Assembly: GCA_047495785.1 (NCBI GenBank)
Contig: JBLDXI010000016.1
Span: 62,001-126,000 of the forward strand
DNA: 64,000 bases
Source of the DNA: Lepidodermella squamata
Lineage: Eukaryota > Gastrotricha
Direction of reading: 5' to 3'
Part shown: positions 33,087 to 44,819 of the stretch, one piece after another
Layout: each line of letters starts with the position of its first letter
How positions within the stretch are numbered: position 1 is the first letter of the stretch
Notes under the pieces: model-generated
The model's input: the letters and a program-made list of their open reading frames with translations, nothing else
Told to the model about the DNA's origin: nothing
The model's database searches: none
Translations under genes and position numbers: made by a program

Positions 33087-36000
33087 TCAAGTACGGATAA
33101 TGCCTTGGTTGCCCTGAGGCCGTTGCGGCCGGCCGCCTGGGGGCTCGGTTGGAGGCGCAGCCGGCGTCGTAGTCTCAGGTAGCGGCGGCGCCGCGCCACG
33201 CGACGGAATCAAGCCCTCCGACTGCAGCAGTGCCAAATTGCCAGCAGCCAACGCAGCGACCTCACCAGTCGTCAACGGCAGGTTGCAAATCAGCACGTTA
33301 TCGATATTGCCGACAAACGCGCCCAGCACTTGGTCATCGCCGACGACGTACGGGCAGTGGGCGACTGCGGGCGGGCCGTTCAGGGTGTCGCTCGCCAACA
33401 ATACGCCGTTGACGTAGAGCTCAAGTACGGAGATTTGCTGGTCGTAGACAACGCAGGCTGACTGCCAGCCGTTTGCGACCGGGGCGTTGATCATCATGGC
33501 GGATTGGTTGGTGCGCACGTTGCCTTGCAGGTTGTTCGTGCCGTTGATGCCGGCGATGATTGTGTACAGCGTTGCGGCGGCGCTGTTGCTGTTCGACAGG
33601 ACACCGCCGTTTGTGTTGCACGAGTACGGAGCCGTTGTGCCACAGCTACACGTTGAAAAGAAAAAGAAATAAAATTATAGTGGGGCAAATATTTTTCTTA
33701 AATTTTCTTAATTTGGTCGATCCCATTGCCAAGTGAAATTACTTGATTGATATTATTTTTGCATTTTGAATTTTTGACCATGAGTTATAATTTCGCCTCT
33801 CATTTTAGGGTTTTATGATTCCTTTTCTGTGTATTTTGTTTCTTTACGTTACTTCTATGGGACATGCGAAAAATGTCACAATCGGAGTTTTTCGCACGAA
33901 ACCATTGCTTGTTGTGGAGTAATATCTGATTGAAACTCGACCAGCTTTTAAAACTTGAAAAATATGGGCGAATTCGGTTTCTCCAAGTCAAGAGACGCTG
34001 TTAACTTATGCTGCCGAAGGTTGATGGTTGCTCATGAAATTCCTATAAATTACAAAAGTTGCCCTTCGGGAGATGTCGATTATTAATTCCACTAAAAAAT
34101 AGGAATGCAATTTTCTGTGATAAATTAAACAAAAATACCGGATACCAGAATTCAACATTTTCGGCCCGAATATTCGGTCTTAGATTACTGAAAAAATTCG
34201 GAAACTTCTGGCGTACGTGGGAAAATACCGAAATTTACCGAACAAGTTACCATCTCAGGGTTTTCGGGTTTCCCCCGTTAAATGTCTGATATCTTCGGGA
34301 TTAAATGGAAGATTCTCCCAACAAGTTTAATTTCGAAAAATTAATTAAATTTACTTTAAGGAGGTAAAATTAACAAACGTTTGCCCAAGTTCTGGGACAC
34401 TCTGTTTTAACACGTCTCAATTTGTAGGTAAATTTTTAATCCAATTTTAGGTGGTACTAATTTGAACAACTCGAGCGTGATTCCGGGTTCGCTTTTCGAA
34501 TCTACTCGCGGTGAAAATTCCGAACTTTCAGAAAGCTCTGTGGAAACCAAAAATATTATAAAATCTTCAATTTAATAATTTGAAGTTTTTCTAAAATTTC
34601 GCGTAAATCAGAAAAAAATTGGAAATTTCAATTTAGGTTTCCCAAACTATATCGTATGCAATTGGTGTAGTATTATTGAACTTGATAATTGCTCGGGAAG
34701 CTTCTCCTCTTCAAGAATCAGATCTGCCGATAGCAAGCCTGAAGCAGAAAAATGCTACAAATTCTAAGGAAGTTTTATATCCGAATTTGCGATAAAAATA
34801 GTATCACTAGTACCACTAATACCTACGTTCTGTAATTTCTCATAGTACTTATAATTGAGATCTTACCGGAAAGAGAAGCACCACGAAGCACCTTGAGGGT
34901 TGCTCAGCTGGAAGCTCTTCAAGCCCGGAATTTCCAGCCGGCCATCATTGACGAACAACGACCCGCCAGGGCTATTAACCGTATTAGCCGGGTCGAACTG
35001 AGCATTGCCGTAGGCGAAGGTCGACAGCTGGTTGATAGACTGATCGGCTAGGCTGGTGTCGAACGGCATCCAGAGCGAGCACTGGCGCCCTGAGGAGGCG
35101 ACGACGTCGGGCGCCGGCGGCAGGACCACTGAACAAGCGCACTCGATTAGGCTGAAGGTGGTACCAGGGGCACAGGGCAGGTCGTAGTCGCCCAGGCGGA
35201 ACGCATCCGGGCGGTCTGGGTTAGCGACCAGGATGTTTCCGAAAGAATCTGTGCAAGCCGTAGCGTTGCTCGTAGGCGCTTGGGTGACCTAAATTTGAAA
35301 CACGAAAAAGGGGATTCATTTTTATGACCGACCAAATTTGATTGAAAATTTTGAAATTGAAATTGAAAATTGAAATTTGAAAATTAAATTTGAAAATTGA
35401 AAATTGAAATTTCGATTCTGAATTTTATAGGTACTAATTTTGAAATTACAGGGTTTTTTATTTTTAATTCAATTAAAAGAACTTATCGAAAATTTCAGTT
35501 TTTCAATGTCAATTTTCTTCATTTTCAGAAAGATTTCAATTTTCATTAAAATTATAAATTATTTGTACATTTAATTAAAATATCAAAAGACAGGATTTAT
35601 CAATTTTTAATTCAAATTCAGATTTTCTTTTAATTTTAAAATTTTAGAGAATTATAAGGCTTGTTTAACCTGAGGTAAAGCGAGGCAGAAATCTCGGCAC
35701 GACAAATCAGCGACGCAATCGCAAGTATTTGGCTGATAGCGGTAGCCAGTCGGGCAGCAGCGAGTTTCATTGAAGGCGCAGGTGAAGAATTGGCGGCACG
35801 ATTGGCCGGGAATTTGGTAGCACCCGACAGCGGCGATGGCCGGGGTTTCGCAGGGTGACGGCTGGCAACGCACCGGGCCCTCGACTTGGCACGCCAGGAT
35901 CGATTCGTCGAAAAATGTACCCGGCGGGCAGAATTTCAACGTTGCTGAAGCGTTGTTAGCATCCAGATATTGACACTGAAAAAAATGGAAAATTTCACAT

Positions 36001-36631
36001 GAAAAAAAATGAAAAAGAGGAAAATTGAAATCAAGTCATCTCACATCAAAAAAATGGAATAGGTAATTATTTTTCGTTGGAATTTTCGAATTTTCAATAG
36101 ATTGGAATTTCGATTCCAAAATTTTCAATTTTACGAAATTTCTAAAATTCGAGCAATTTAACGAAACTTGCGAGTCACTTTTCTAAGATGACCTTGAAAA
36201 GTAAGCTGAAGAAAATACGGAATATCTTCAGTTGCTGGAATAAGTTCTAAATTCTGGATTAATAATCTCGAACATTGAGAGAAAAAATTAAAACCTTTAA
36301 AATTTAAAAAATCAATTTAAAAATTAAATCTGTCTAATAAAGTTAAATTTATATGAGAGTTTGGATGACCTTAGAAATTATGATTTTTGGAATATTTCAT
36401 GAGCTTTCTTGCCTGAAAATAGCTGTGGCAGTCGAGGGGATTGATGAACAAGTCCTTGACGTTGGTTCGCATCAAGCAGTCGAAGCAGTAGTCATTCGCG
36501 TTGAACCCAACGTCATTTATCGGGACAGGAACAGGCGGACCGGCCGTGGTCGTTCGTGGCCGGCCAAGCGAGACGCCAACCAAGCATGACGACGCAACTA
36601 GAAAAACCGCTAATGAAAATAAATTCTTCAT
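33087..36631 (-). CDS. Chitin-binding/LamG secreted protein E, intron-rich relative
   Basis: Four exons on the minus strand: 36631-36413, 35975-35670, 35288-34867 and 33645-33087. All phases agree, giving 501 residues. Signal peptide MKNLFSLAVFLVASSCLVGVSLG; then the same order as copies A-D: two peritrophin-like modules (CFDCLMRTNVKDLF; CPPGTFFDE), cysteine-rich segment, and LamG domain (WMPFDTSLADQS, LELYVNGVLL, GNIDNVLICN), but with a much shorter Pro/Thr tail. The third intron sits at exactly the same codon and phase as the only intron of copies A-D. The first intron has a GC donor (CAG|GCAAGA). Base composition is less GC-rich than A-D. It may represent the ancestral gene structure from which A-D lost two introns. 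Likely extracellular and chitin-binding. Confidence 0.87.
33646..34866 (-). other. 1.2-kb intron of gene E
   Basis: AT-rich, no coding content seen. Bounded by a GTAAGA donor at the 34866 side and a TGTAG acceptor at the 33646 side, phase 2. Confidence 0.7.
35289..35669 (-). other. 381-nt intron of gene E with low-complexity tract
   Basis: Contains a run of imperfect GAAATTGAAA units around 35340-35415. Donor is CAG|GTTAAA, phase 0. Confidence 0.65.
35976..36412 (-). other. GC-AG intron of gene E
   Basis: Donor CAG|GCAAGA and acceptor TTTTTTCAG on the minus strand, phase 0, 437 nt. It is the second GC-AG intron of the window. Confidence 0.75.
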
Positions 36632-37182
36632 TTTGAAAGAATCAAATGCGACCAATTTCGCAATTTTTGTAAGATAAAAGCAAATTTTATGAGCTTTATA
36701 TCAATTTTTGGGTCTAATTGGCTAAGGCTCAGTAGCAATTAGAGTCGGGAATTTCTATGGCGTAATAATTTTGAATGAAAATTTTGACATCGCCAAGCTC
36801 ATATAAGGCATGATTTCGACTTTACAAATTAATGAAAATCTGAATTAAATATTTTTGCTAAATTTTACACAATTTGAATAAAAATTTCTGAAATTTTTTA
36901 CTATTTTCCGAATGATTGAATTCATTTACATTTTTTATTTATAGACGCCCGAGCAGCACCGCCTTGTCCATAACCAGTTCGCCGATGAATTCAAAATATA
37001 TTATTCCACTCATCCGCTGGTAAATGAAAGTCTATACCATAAAATGAGCCCAAACAAAACACAGGAAATACATGAATAACAATTGAGCAACTCCTAAACA
37101 CATCGTCGCGGCTATTTTGAGGCAGCAACTGGGACATTATATCTGAATTAACGGCTAAATAGTTTTCAGACAAATTTCAACT
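36632..37182. other. Divergent promoter region of gene E and the orphan secreted gene
   Basis: A minus-strand TATAAAG lies at 36694-36700, about 65 nt before the gene E start. Nothing else is recognised. Confidence 0.5.
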
Positions 37183-38574
37183 ATGGGTGGAACTCATTTT
37201 CACTCGACTTTCGTTCTTGTAATTTTTCTATTCGGCGCTGTGAATGTTTCGAATTCTTTACGAATAAGGCGAGAGCATTTCAGCCACTTCAATACCGATG
37301 ACCGAGCGGCGGTACCTGTGCAACCCATGGGGCCCTCAATGGGGGACGAGAATTTCCCGTTTCCGTGCAATAACAAGGACGCCATGCCGAAACACATCGA
37401 GGAGGTATTCCATTTGACGAGCGATCCGCGAAATGGCGTTGTTTGCTGGCACAAGCAAAAGTTGAGCGCTGACCAGATCGAAGTCCGCCTGTACCAGACC
37501 TACGCTGGCTATCGCATCATAGGCGAAGAGCGTAAATTTCGTTTTTAAATTTTCAAATATTCGTGAAACTGCGCTCCTGTGCGCTGATTGGTGCGGAATT
37601 AGTGCGTGCGCAATAATTGCGTCGCGCGCTCAGTGGCCAGATTCGAAACACCATTTATTGCGCGCGCACTAATGCCAGGTGAAAAATGCGCGCACACTGG
37701 GTTATCGTTTCACCACGCGTTTGTCAAAGGTCAAATTTCGAATACCTTGGCGGTTTTCGTACCGAAATTGAGATCACAAAAGTTCTCATTGGATGAAATA
37801 TTTTTTCATCTTTTTCATCTTTTTTCATCTTTTCATTTGATGCGACCTGAAAATTTCGGACTTCAAAAACAAATTATCCTAATTTTGAATCCTTACTCCC
37901 TTACACGAGCCAATATTCGAGATATTAATTTTTTTATTTGTTATTCACAGCGTTGGTGGCGTATTACAATCCGAGAACAGGTGCGTGGTGGCATACAGCT
38001 GGAAGCCGAGCTGTCGATATTGAAAATGACGCGCGTCGGCTGATTAGCGCCTCTATACCGCCTCTTCAGCCCTCAATCGATGCATGTCGCGCCGCCTTGA
38101 ACATTCCTCAAAACGTAAATAAGTTGCTAATTCAGTAAATTTAGAAAATTTTGATGTAGCTGGACTGAAAATCATAACAGTTCCAAATTTCAAATTTTGA
38201 ATGAATGTTTGCACTTCGAAAAAAGGAAAAATAATTGGTTATTTAGGTTATGACAGGAATTTCCAATTTATTTCATTTAAATTTTTTTGAAAAAAGGATG
38301 AAGTTGAAATTGATGTGAGTCGGGCAATTCGCTTAGTTAGCCGTAACGAGCATCAGTACAACGATGGAACGCCAATGTCGACCATTTTCGCCGATATCGT
38401 CACGCTTCACCGGCGCGGTCGTCACATAGCCGGGCGTCAGTGCACGTTCGATGCAACTCGAGGAAAGGTGATTTCATTTTAATTTCAATGACTAAAAATT
38501 ACTCTTAAAATTGACATTTCGCCAATTTTTAGATGCTTCAATACCGGATTCAACCGCGTTCGATCGAGGAATAA
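37183..38574 (+). CDS. Secreted protein of unknown function
   Basis: Four exons: 37183-37531, 37951-38114, 38297-38467 and 38533-38574. Phases agree throughout, giving 241 residues. An N-terminal hydrophobic stretch (FHSTFVLVIFLFGAVNVSNS) looks like a signal peptide, followed by basic residues (LRIRR) that could be a processing site. The mature part has four cysteines, a tryptophan/tyrosine-rich stretch (VAYYNPRTGAWWHT) and ends with QPRSIEE. I recognise no known family. The conserved-looking splice phases and even composition argue that it is a real gene. It lies between chitin-binding genes E and D, so a role in the same extracellular matrix is possible but unproven. Confidence 0.65.
37594..37676. 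repeat. Hairpin-forming inverted repeat in intron
   Basis: GGAATTAGTGCGTGCGCAAT at 37595-37614 pairs with ATTGCGCGCGCACTAATGCC at 37656-37675 with few mismatches, with a spacer of about 40 nt. It lies in intron 1 of the orphan secreted gene. Confidence 0.65.
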
Positions 38575-38799
38575 CAGTTTAATAATGCATTAACGATTTG
38601 CATTAAAGTTGACTGGATTGACTGTAACAGATCCAGCTTCGATTTGTTCCTGTTTTTAATCAAATAATAAAATTTAATTACGAAATAGCAAGATTTTGCA
38701 AATATAGGAAGAATTGGGTTATGCGAACAATCTGTTATTAGGGCTATGTGAGCGCGGACCAATTAGCCTGATAACGCATCAAGAAATGTGATTCTTGAC

Positions 38800-38807
38800 T
38801 ATAAAAG
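38800..38807 (+). promoter_or_regulatory. TATA box of copy D
   Basis: TATAAAAG 89 nt before the start codon of copy D. The matching spacing of the copy A TATA-like element supports it. Confidence 0.55.
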
Positions 38808-38838
38808 CGAAGAAATGAAACCGATAGAATCATCAACA

Positions 38839-38849
38839 GCTTAATAAGC
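38839..38849 (+). promoter_or_regulatory. GCTTAATAAGC palindrome, copy D
   Basis: Same 11-mer as upstream of copies B and C, here 40 nt before the start codon and about 35 nt after the TATA box, so near the expected transcription start. Confidence 0.4.
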
Positions 38850-38888
38850 ATTTCTTCTCCATTTGATAATCAAGAAACGATTTCGATA

Positions 38889-40669
38889 ATGATCCGATCA
38901 TCGATTGTAGTAGCTTTTGTGATCGCCGGTTGTCTTGATGCGGCGTTTGCCCGCGATCGCACTACAACGCGTCGCGCCCCTGTCGCTGGGCCACCCGCCC
39001 CTAGCAACCCGAACCCTCCGCCGCCTGCGCCTGGGTTCGACGCCAACACGTACTGCTTCGACTGCTTGTCTCGAACTGCCCAGAAGGACTTCTTCGCGAA
39101 CCCGCTCGACTGCCACTCGTACTTCCAGTGCCTGTACCTGAACGAGACGACGGCGACGGCCATCTTCCAGGTGTGCCAGCCGGGCACCTTCTGGGACGAA
39201 GCTCGCCTGACGTGCCGCGCCGAGGGCCCAGTGCCGTGCCAGCCTTCGCCGTGCTCGAACCCGACCATCGCCGCTGCCGGCTGCTACCAACTGCCCGGCC
39301 AAGGCTGCCGCCAGTACTTCACGTGTGGCGCCACCGGCCAGGAGACTGTCAACTGCTGCCCGTCTGGCGAGCGCATCGACGTCGCAACTTGCACGTGCGT
39401 GCCGGACGAGACCTGCACCGGCTTCTGCCTCGCCCTGCCCCAGACCACGGCCGCCCCAGCGAGTCTGAACGCGAGCGCGTGCTCGGACGCCTTCGGCAAC
39501 ACCCTGGTGGCGCTGCCCGACCGCGAAGACGCGTTCCAACTCGGCGACTCGACGCTGCCCTGCGCGCCCGGCACCGCCTTCAGCCTCGCCGAGTGCGCCT
39601 GCTCCGTCGTGCTGACGACGCCCGAGCCGCCGCTCACTGGCTCGAATGCCCGCCAGTGCGCCCTCTGGCTGCCTTTCGACACCTCCCTCGAGGACCAGTC
39701 CGTCAACCGCTTCCCGACCTTCGCCTACGGCAACGCCCAGCTCGACGTGACCGCCTCGGCGACTGGCACCACTGGTGGCTCGCTGCAGGTCAACACCGGC
39801 CGCCTCGAGATCCCCGGCCTCAAGACGTTCGAGCTCGGCACAGGCGAGGGTGCTTCGTGGTGCTTCGAATACCGGTAAGACTATTACATGACCGATGGAC
39901 TCTACTAAGACCTTGGTTTACTTTTCAAAGTTGCAACGTCGCCGCCCCGTTCCAGTGCACGCAGTCGGCCGGCGTGCTGTCGAACAACAACAACGCCGCG
40001 GCGACGCTGTACACGCTCATCGCCGGCGTCACGCCCACCGACAACGTGTTCGCGAGCCTGCGCTCCGACTCGGGCGCCTCCGCCAACCTCACCGCCCCGG
40101 CGCCGTCCACCAACGGCGGCTGGACGGCCGTCTGCGTCGTGTTCAACGCGACCGCGCAGCTCGCCGAGCTCTTCGTCAACGGCGCCCTCGTCGGCAGCGC
40201 GCCCGCCGCCGGCCCGCTCGCCCTCGCCCACTGCCCGTACGTCGTCGGCGACGACCAGGCCCTCGGCGCCTTCACCGGCAACATCGACAACGTCCTCGTC
40301 TGCAACACCGTGCTCACCAGCGAGGAAGTCGCCGCCCTGGCTCAAGGCAACATTGGTGCCCTCCAGTCTGCTGGTCTCATTCCAGGTGGCCAGCAGCCGC
40401 CTCAGCCGACAACTACCCAGGCTGCGACTGAAGCTCCGCCGGCTGAGGAGACCACCACTGCCCCTGTTCAAGGAGGTCGCACTACCCGCCGCCCCATCGC
40501 CCAACCGACTCGACGTGGCCCTATGACTCTGCCCACTCGATCTCCGCCTCAAACTGGACCCCGCACTACCACCCGCCGCCCGCAAGCCGCCAATCCCACC
40601 ACCCGCAACCCCCATGCTGGTCATGGCCCGCGTCCTCAGCCTGGCACCCAGGGTGTCGTCCGCGAGTAA
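38889..40669 (+). CDS. Chitin-binding/LamG secreted protein, copy D
   Basis: Exons 38889-39874 and 39931-40669, 56-nt phase-2 intron identical to that of copy C, 574 residues. The signal peptide region (SSIVVAFVIAGCLDAAFA) resembles copy A, while the intron matches B and C, so it appears mosaic. Domain order is as in copy A. The Thr/Pro/Arg tail is longer, with extra TTRRPQA-type units, and ends GTQGVVRE. It has an upstream TATA box and an AATAAA near 40797. Probably secreted and chitin-binding. Confidence 0.88.
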
Positions 40670-41085
40670 AGATGTCAACTCGCAATATGGAAACCGAGAA
40701 CTTATGATAAACTAACTGTTGGTCCTTGAATTGATAATTTATGAAGTATTCTTTCAATCTAAGTGATTTTCACCCATCGCTTTCCAAATTCTTGAAATAA
40801 ATATGAAATTCCACAAGTTTTTCGGACTTGTTTGGCCATCAAAAAATGGGGCATATAAATTTCTGCTGATGTCGTCGTAAAATTGATAATAACCCCTGTA
40901 CTATCTGCGGTGTATCCGCAGTGTAGTACACTTTTTTTGAACACGAGTAGATAAAATAACCGAGTCATTACTGCGTGCATTCATTTAGTTATGGGCGTAA
41001 TAGCAAGATAAGGAAAATTTCAAAACATTTCTTATTTCTTTGAAAGACATTCACCATCATTCAACCAAACCTGTGCCAGAAATCA
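40670..41085. other. Intergenic
   Basis: Contains a likely poly(A) signal of copy D near 40797. A short inverted repeat (about 40901-40926, CTGTACTA/TAGTACAC with CTGCGGTGTATCCGCAG between) could form a hairpin. No gene is seen. Confidence 0.5.
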
Positions 41086-43682
41086 ATGTCCTGGAAACTG
41101 GGTCAAACCAAGGCCTCGATTCTTTTGATTTTCATCGCGATTTTCATTGAATTCGCAGTAGCTGCCTCGAATTCTCATCATCTGGGAGCGAGAATAATTT
41201 GGGCCGATGCCAATAACAACACGAATGCATCTTGCGGCCTCAATAATATCGACATTATAGCCCCGGCCGAAGTCAAATATTCGGAGAATACGTTGAGCTT
41301 CTTCCGATTTCAATCCCACGTAATCAGTTACGTGTTTATTGCTGACAATTCCTCGGATTCGAAGGGCGATGATCCGCCGCCTTGTGTCCGAGCTGCTTTC
41401 GAGATTAACGTCGATAAGGAAAGGTGTAAAGGAATCCTACAATTCAAGGATGGCGATCCTTACTACAGGTAAATTCCTGACTAAACATTTCTCAAAAAAG
41501 GACAAATTAGGAATTTCCCAAAAAAAATCAAAGTAAATTTTTCAATGAAAATATAAATTGCTGAAATTATTTAATTTAATTTATGAATTTTAATTAACAA
41601 CCCTAATGCTTGGAAAACCCTAATGATTGGAAAATATTCTGTTTTTCCAACAATTTAAAAAATTAAAATTAATTTTCTCTCAATTTATTATTTTTCTCAT
41701 TTCAGATATTTTGAGCTAAATGCGGTGAATACAACGTATAACGTTACCATCGAAGCTCTTCAAATCGGTTCCTGCCTCTTGGACGCCAATATAACAGGTG
41801 AAGACGGCGATGGTGATATTGAAATTATTACCGAACGAGACGTGCTAATTCACGTCTTGCGGAAACCAACCGTGCTCGATCAGCTGTTTCAACTGCTAAT
41901 GATGACGCTGATCATTTTCGGCAATGTGGCTATGGGCCTGAAAACTGATATTCGAGTGGTTATTGACACACTGAAGCGGCCTGTTGGACCGGCTATTGCG
42001 CTCGGAATTCAATTCGCCATACAACCAGCGGTAAAGTTTTTAATTTTTTTTCCATGCGTGACCTAAAAAATTGTATGCGCTTAAAAATATAATAAACGTC
42101 ATGCTCATAAAAAATGAAAATTTGAAAAGGGACATTTCATAAAAAAAATAATGTTATAAATTTCATAAAACTAATTTTTATAGGTATTTATTGAAAAATT
42201 CTCGAGAGCCAAAAATAAATTCCAAACTTTTAATTCATAAATTTCAAAAGTTTAAGGTAAATTAGGAATATTATTGAAAAAATTGAAATTTAATTGAAAT
42301 TTGAAAAAAAACTGGGAGCGTTGGGTGGAAACACTCATTTTTAAGAGTTCATGAACTTTTCATTTCTGTAATTTCTTTCTGAAAAATTTCTAAATTAATT
42401 TTAGGTCATATACCTCTGATTAATTCCTAAATGTGTCCCATTCTATTTCCCAATTATCATTTTTTTGCATTATTTTGGAATTTTCTTTGATTTATTTAAA
42501 AAAATTTAACTAACCCATTTTATTTTTTTCTGAATAATCTATCAGAAAAATTCATTTTTTTGAATATTTGAATTTTCTTCGATTGATTTTTTCAATTATT
42601 CAAATCGTTCTTAGTGTTGTAAACATTTTTGAATTTTTTTTCCGATTTGTTTACAGATAGCTTTCGGCCTCATCAAAGCGTTGTCAATTTACCCTGAAAT
42701 TGTCGCATTCGGCTTTTTCGTCGTCGGCTGCTCGCCAAGTGGAACCGCCTCAAATTTCCACACATTCCTACTCGGCGGCGACGTATCAATGGCAGTTGCA
42801 GTCACCCTGTGCTCAACCGTCCTATCACTCGGCTTCTACCCACTTTGGATCTACACATTAGGCCGGTACATATTGGCCGACTCGCCTAACCAGGCCGAGA
42901 TACCCTTCGAAAACATCATCATGACCCTGATGGAAGTTGTCGTACCCGTTTTTATCGGAATTATTTTAAAAGCCGTAAAACCGAAATTAGCCGCGTTTTT
43001 GTTGAAATGGTTCGTCCAGCCGTTTTTAGCCCTTGTCATCCTGTATTTACTAACCGCTGGAATCTACTCAAATTTCTACCTATTCGAAGTTGTTTCATGG
43101 CAAGTCATCTTCGCCGGGTGCGCGTTACCGTATTTCGGGTTTTTCCTCGGTTTCATCGCCGCGACTCTACTGAAACTACCGAAAGACAGCCGAATCGCTG
43201 TTATGGTCGAAGCTGGTCTTCAAAATTGCTACATCCCAGTTTTCATGCTAAGGGCGACCTTCGAAAAACCTGACTCGGACCTTGCAGCTGTCGGCCCGAT
43301 CGGGTCGCTGCTTCTAGGCCCAGTTCCGTTCTACTTCATCGAAGTTTTCCTGTTATTCCGATCAATCTACCGAAAACGGCCTCGCTTCCAGAAATTTGTC
43401 GATAAAATTTGCTGCTGCTGTTGCCCAGCTGCAGTGCTGCGTTGTTGTTGCCCGCCAGCCGACGACGAGCCAGATGATGAAGTTCCGATTGTGATAGACG
43501 ACGAGGGCAACACTGATGAGGTGTCGATGAAAATCGACCCGATCGGTGCGAAGATTCAGGCCAGCTTCCGCTCGACTGTCAACTACGAGGCGTTCGATCA
43601 AAATCGACGCCGCTCGCAGTCGGCGCGGCCTCGCCCGCCTGACGAGCGGACGAAAGTTCTGTTTGCCAGCATTGGGGAGTGA
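41086..43682 (+). CDS. SLC10-type sodium/bile acid cotransporter-like protein
   Basis: Three exons, 41086-41468, 41706-42030 and 42657-43682, with consistent phases, give 577 residues. A signal-like hydrophobic N terminus is followed by an Asn-rich extracellular region of about 150 residues, as in SLC10A3/P3-like members. About nine to ten membrane segments follow from residue 180. The conserved GCSPSGTASN motif (the discontinuous-helix Na+-binding region of the BASS fold) and the EAGLQN motif with acidic and Gln ligands are both present, so Na+-coupled transport is plausible. The cytoplasmic tail begins with two clusters of Cys residues (CCCCC and CCC), likely palmitoylated, then an acidic stretch. 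The substrate cannot be told from sequence. Poly(A) signal near 43749. Confidence 0.85.
42031..42656 (+). other. 626-nt intron of the SLC10-like gene
   Basis: AT-rich, GTAAAG donor and TTTACAG acceptor, phase 0. No internal gene or repeat is seen. Confidence 0.7.
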
Positions 43683-43920
43683 AATCAACATCATCAACTA
43701 CTGTATATATGGCTAATTTATTATGCTTATAATCAACGATTTGTTTTGAATAAAAAAATATCGAAAAATTCGAAGATTGACAATATTTTTCTCACAAATT
43801 AGTCGATGCGTATTTGGGAGGAAGGTTTTGTTTTTGCTCGTTCAAGCTTTTTTTCGCATGAAAAATTAACGCAATTCTGTCTTGAAAGAGGGACAATTGG
43901 CTTGTTAATTGTCTGAAAAA

Positions 43921-43996
43921 ATGAATTTGAAGCTGTTCAGCGGCTGCTTCACGCCTTGGATTTTGCAGCTGATAGTCGATTTGGCAGATGGATATC
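43921..43996 (+). CDS. Candidate first exon (signal peptide) of giant receptor
   Basis: ATG followed by 25 codons with a hydrophobic run (LFSGCFTPWILQLIVDL), ending in a GTTAGT donor at phase 1. The first certain exon at 45615 needs exactly one preceding base, so the phases fit and the junction would read through into YCPAGW. The intron would be 1.6 kb. Evidence is only phase plus hydrophobicity. Confidence 0.35.
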
Positions 43997-44819
43997 GTTA
44001 GTCAATAATTTTCTACGATTTCCAACATAATTCAATTATTTCCCACAATTTGAGGTGTAAAAATGAATTTGTAAATATTTTAAGGTGGATTTTTCAAAAT
44101 TGTTTTGAAAATTCACGCATTTTGCTTTGAGATCTATTTATGCTCGAGGTTTTTGTTTCCAAAATTGAGGTCAAATTGGGCTACGCTGTGACCTTTCCTA
44201 ATATCTTCTGCTCGCTACATGTAATAAAAATTAGAAGCTGCTCACTTTTTGCGGCACACTAATGTGGCGAAATCGGGTCACAACACGTAATACAGGCGAT
44301 TACATTTGACCTCAAAATTCCAACCACTTTATTCTGAACTTTTATGCTAGAAATTAAGCTGTGCGTTGATATGTCGTGATAACGCTTTTACTTGGAAATT
44401 TGAAATTTTTAGCAATTTCTCAAACGTCCTGATACACTTTTCACTGATAAGAAAATACCTCTCCTGGTTGCTATTAGTGATTTGGGAATTTGGGGTGGAA
44501 TTCAAACATAATCAAAAAACATTAAAGCGAAAGAAAAAGGATTTTTAGCTGAGCTATTGGAATGGTCGAATACCTGGTTAGATGAAAAAAGATATTTTGC
44601 GAATTACACGAAAATTTCCTGAATTATAACTTTTTAGGACATGATTATGGTTAGTGGTTAGATGAAAAAACCTAGAAAAAAGACACAGCCAATTATTGAT
44701 TCCTTATTTTTTTATTACCTATTTCTATTCTCTATTATTATTGAATTCTCATGGCAACAATAAGGATCTACATCTCCAGATCCCTATCTTGAAAGTTTTC
44801 ATGAAATTTACATGAAATA

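Larger units (their letters stand above)
38575..38888. other. Intergenic, upstream of copy D
   Basis: Holds a TATA box and the shared palindrome upstream of copy D, listed separately. Nothing else is seen. Confidence 0.55.
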
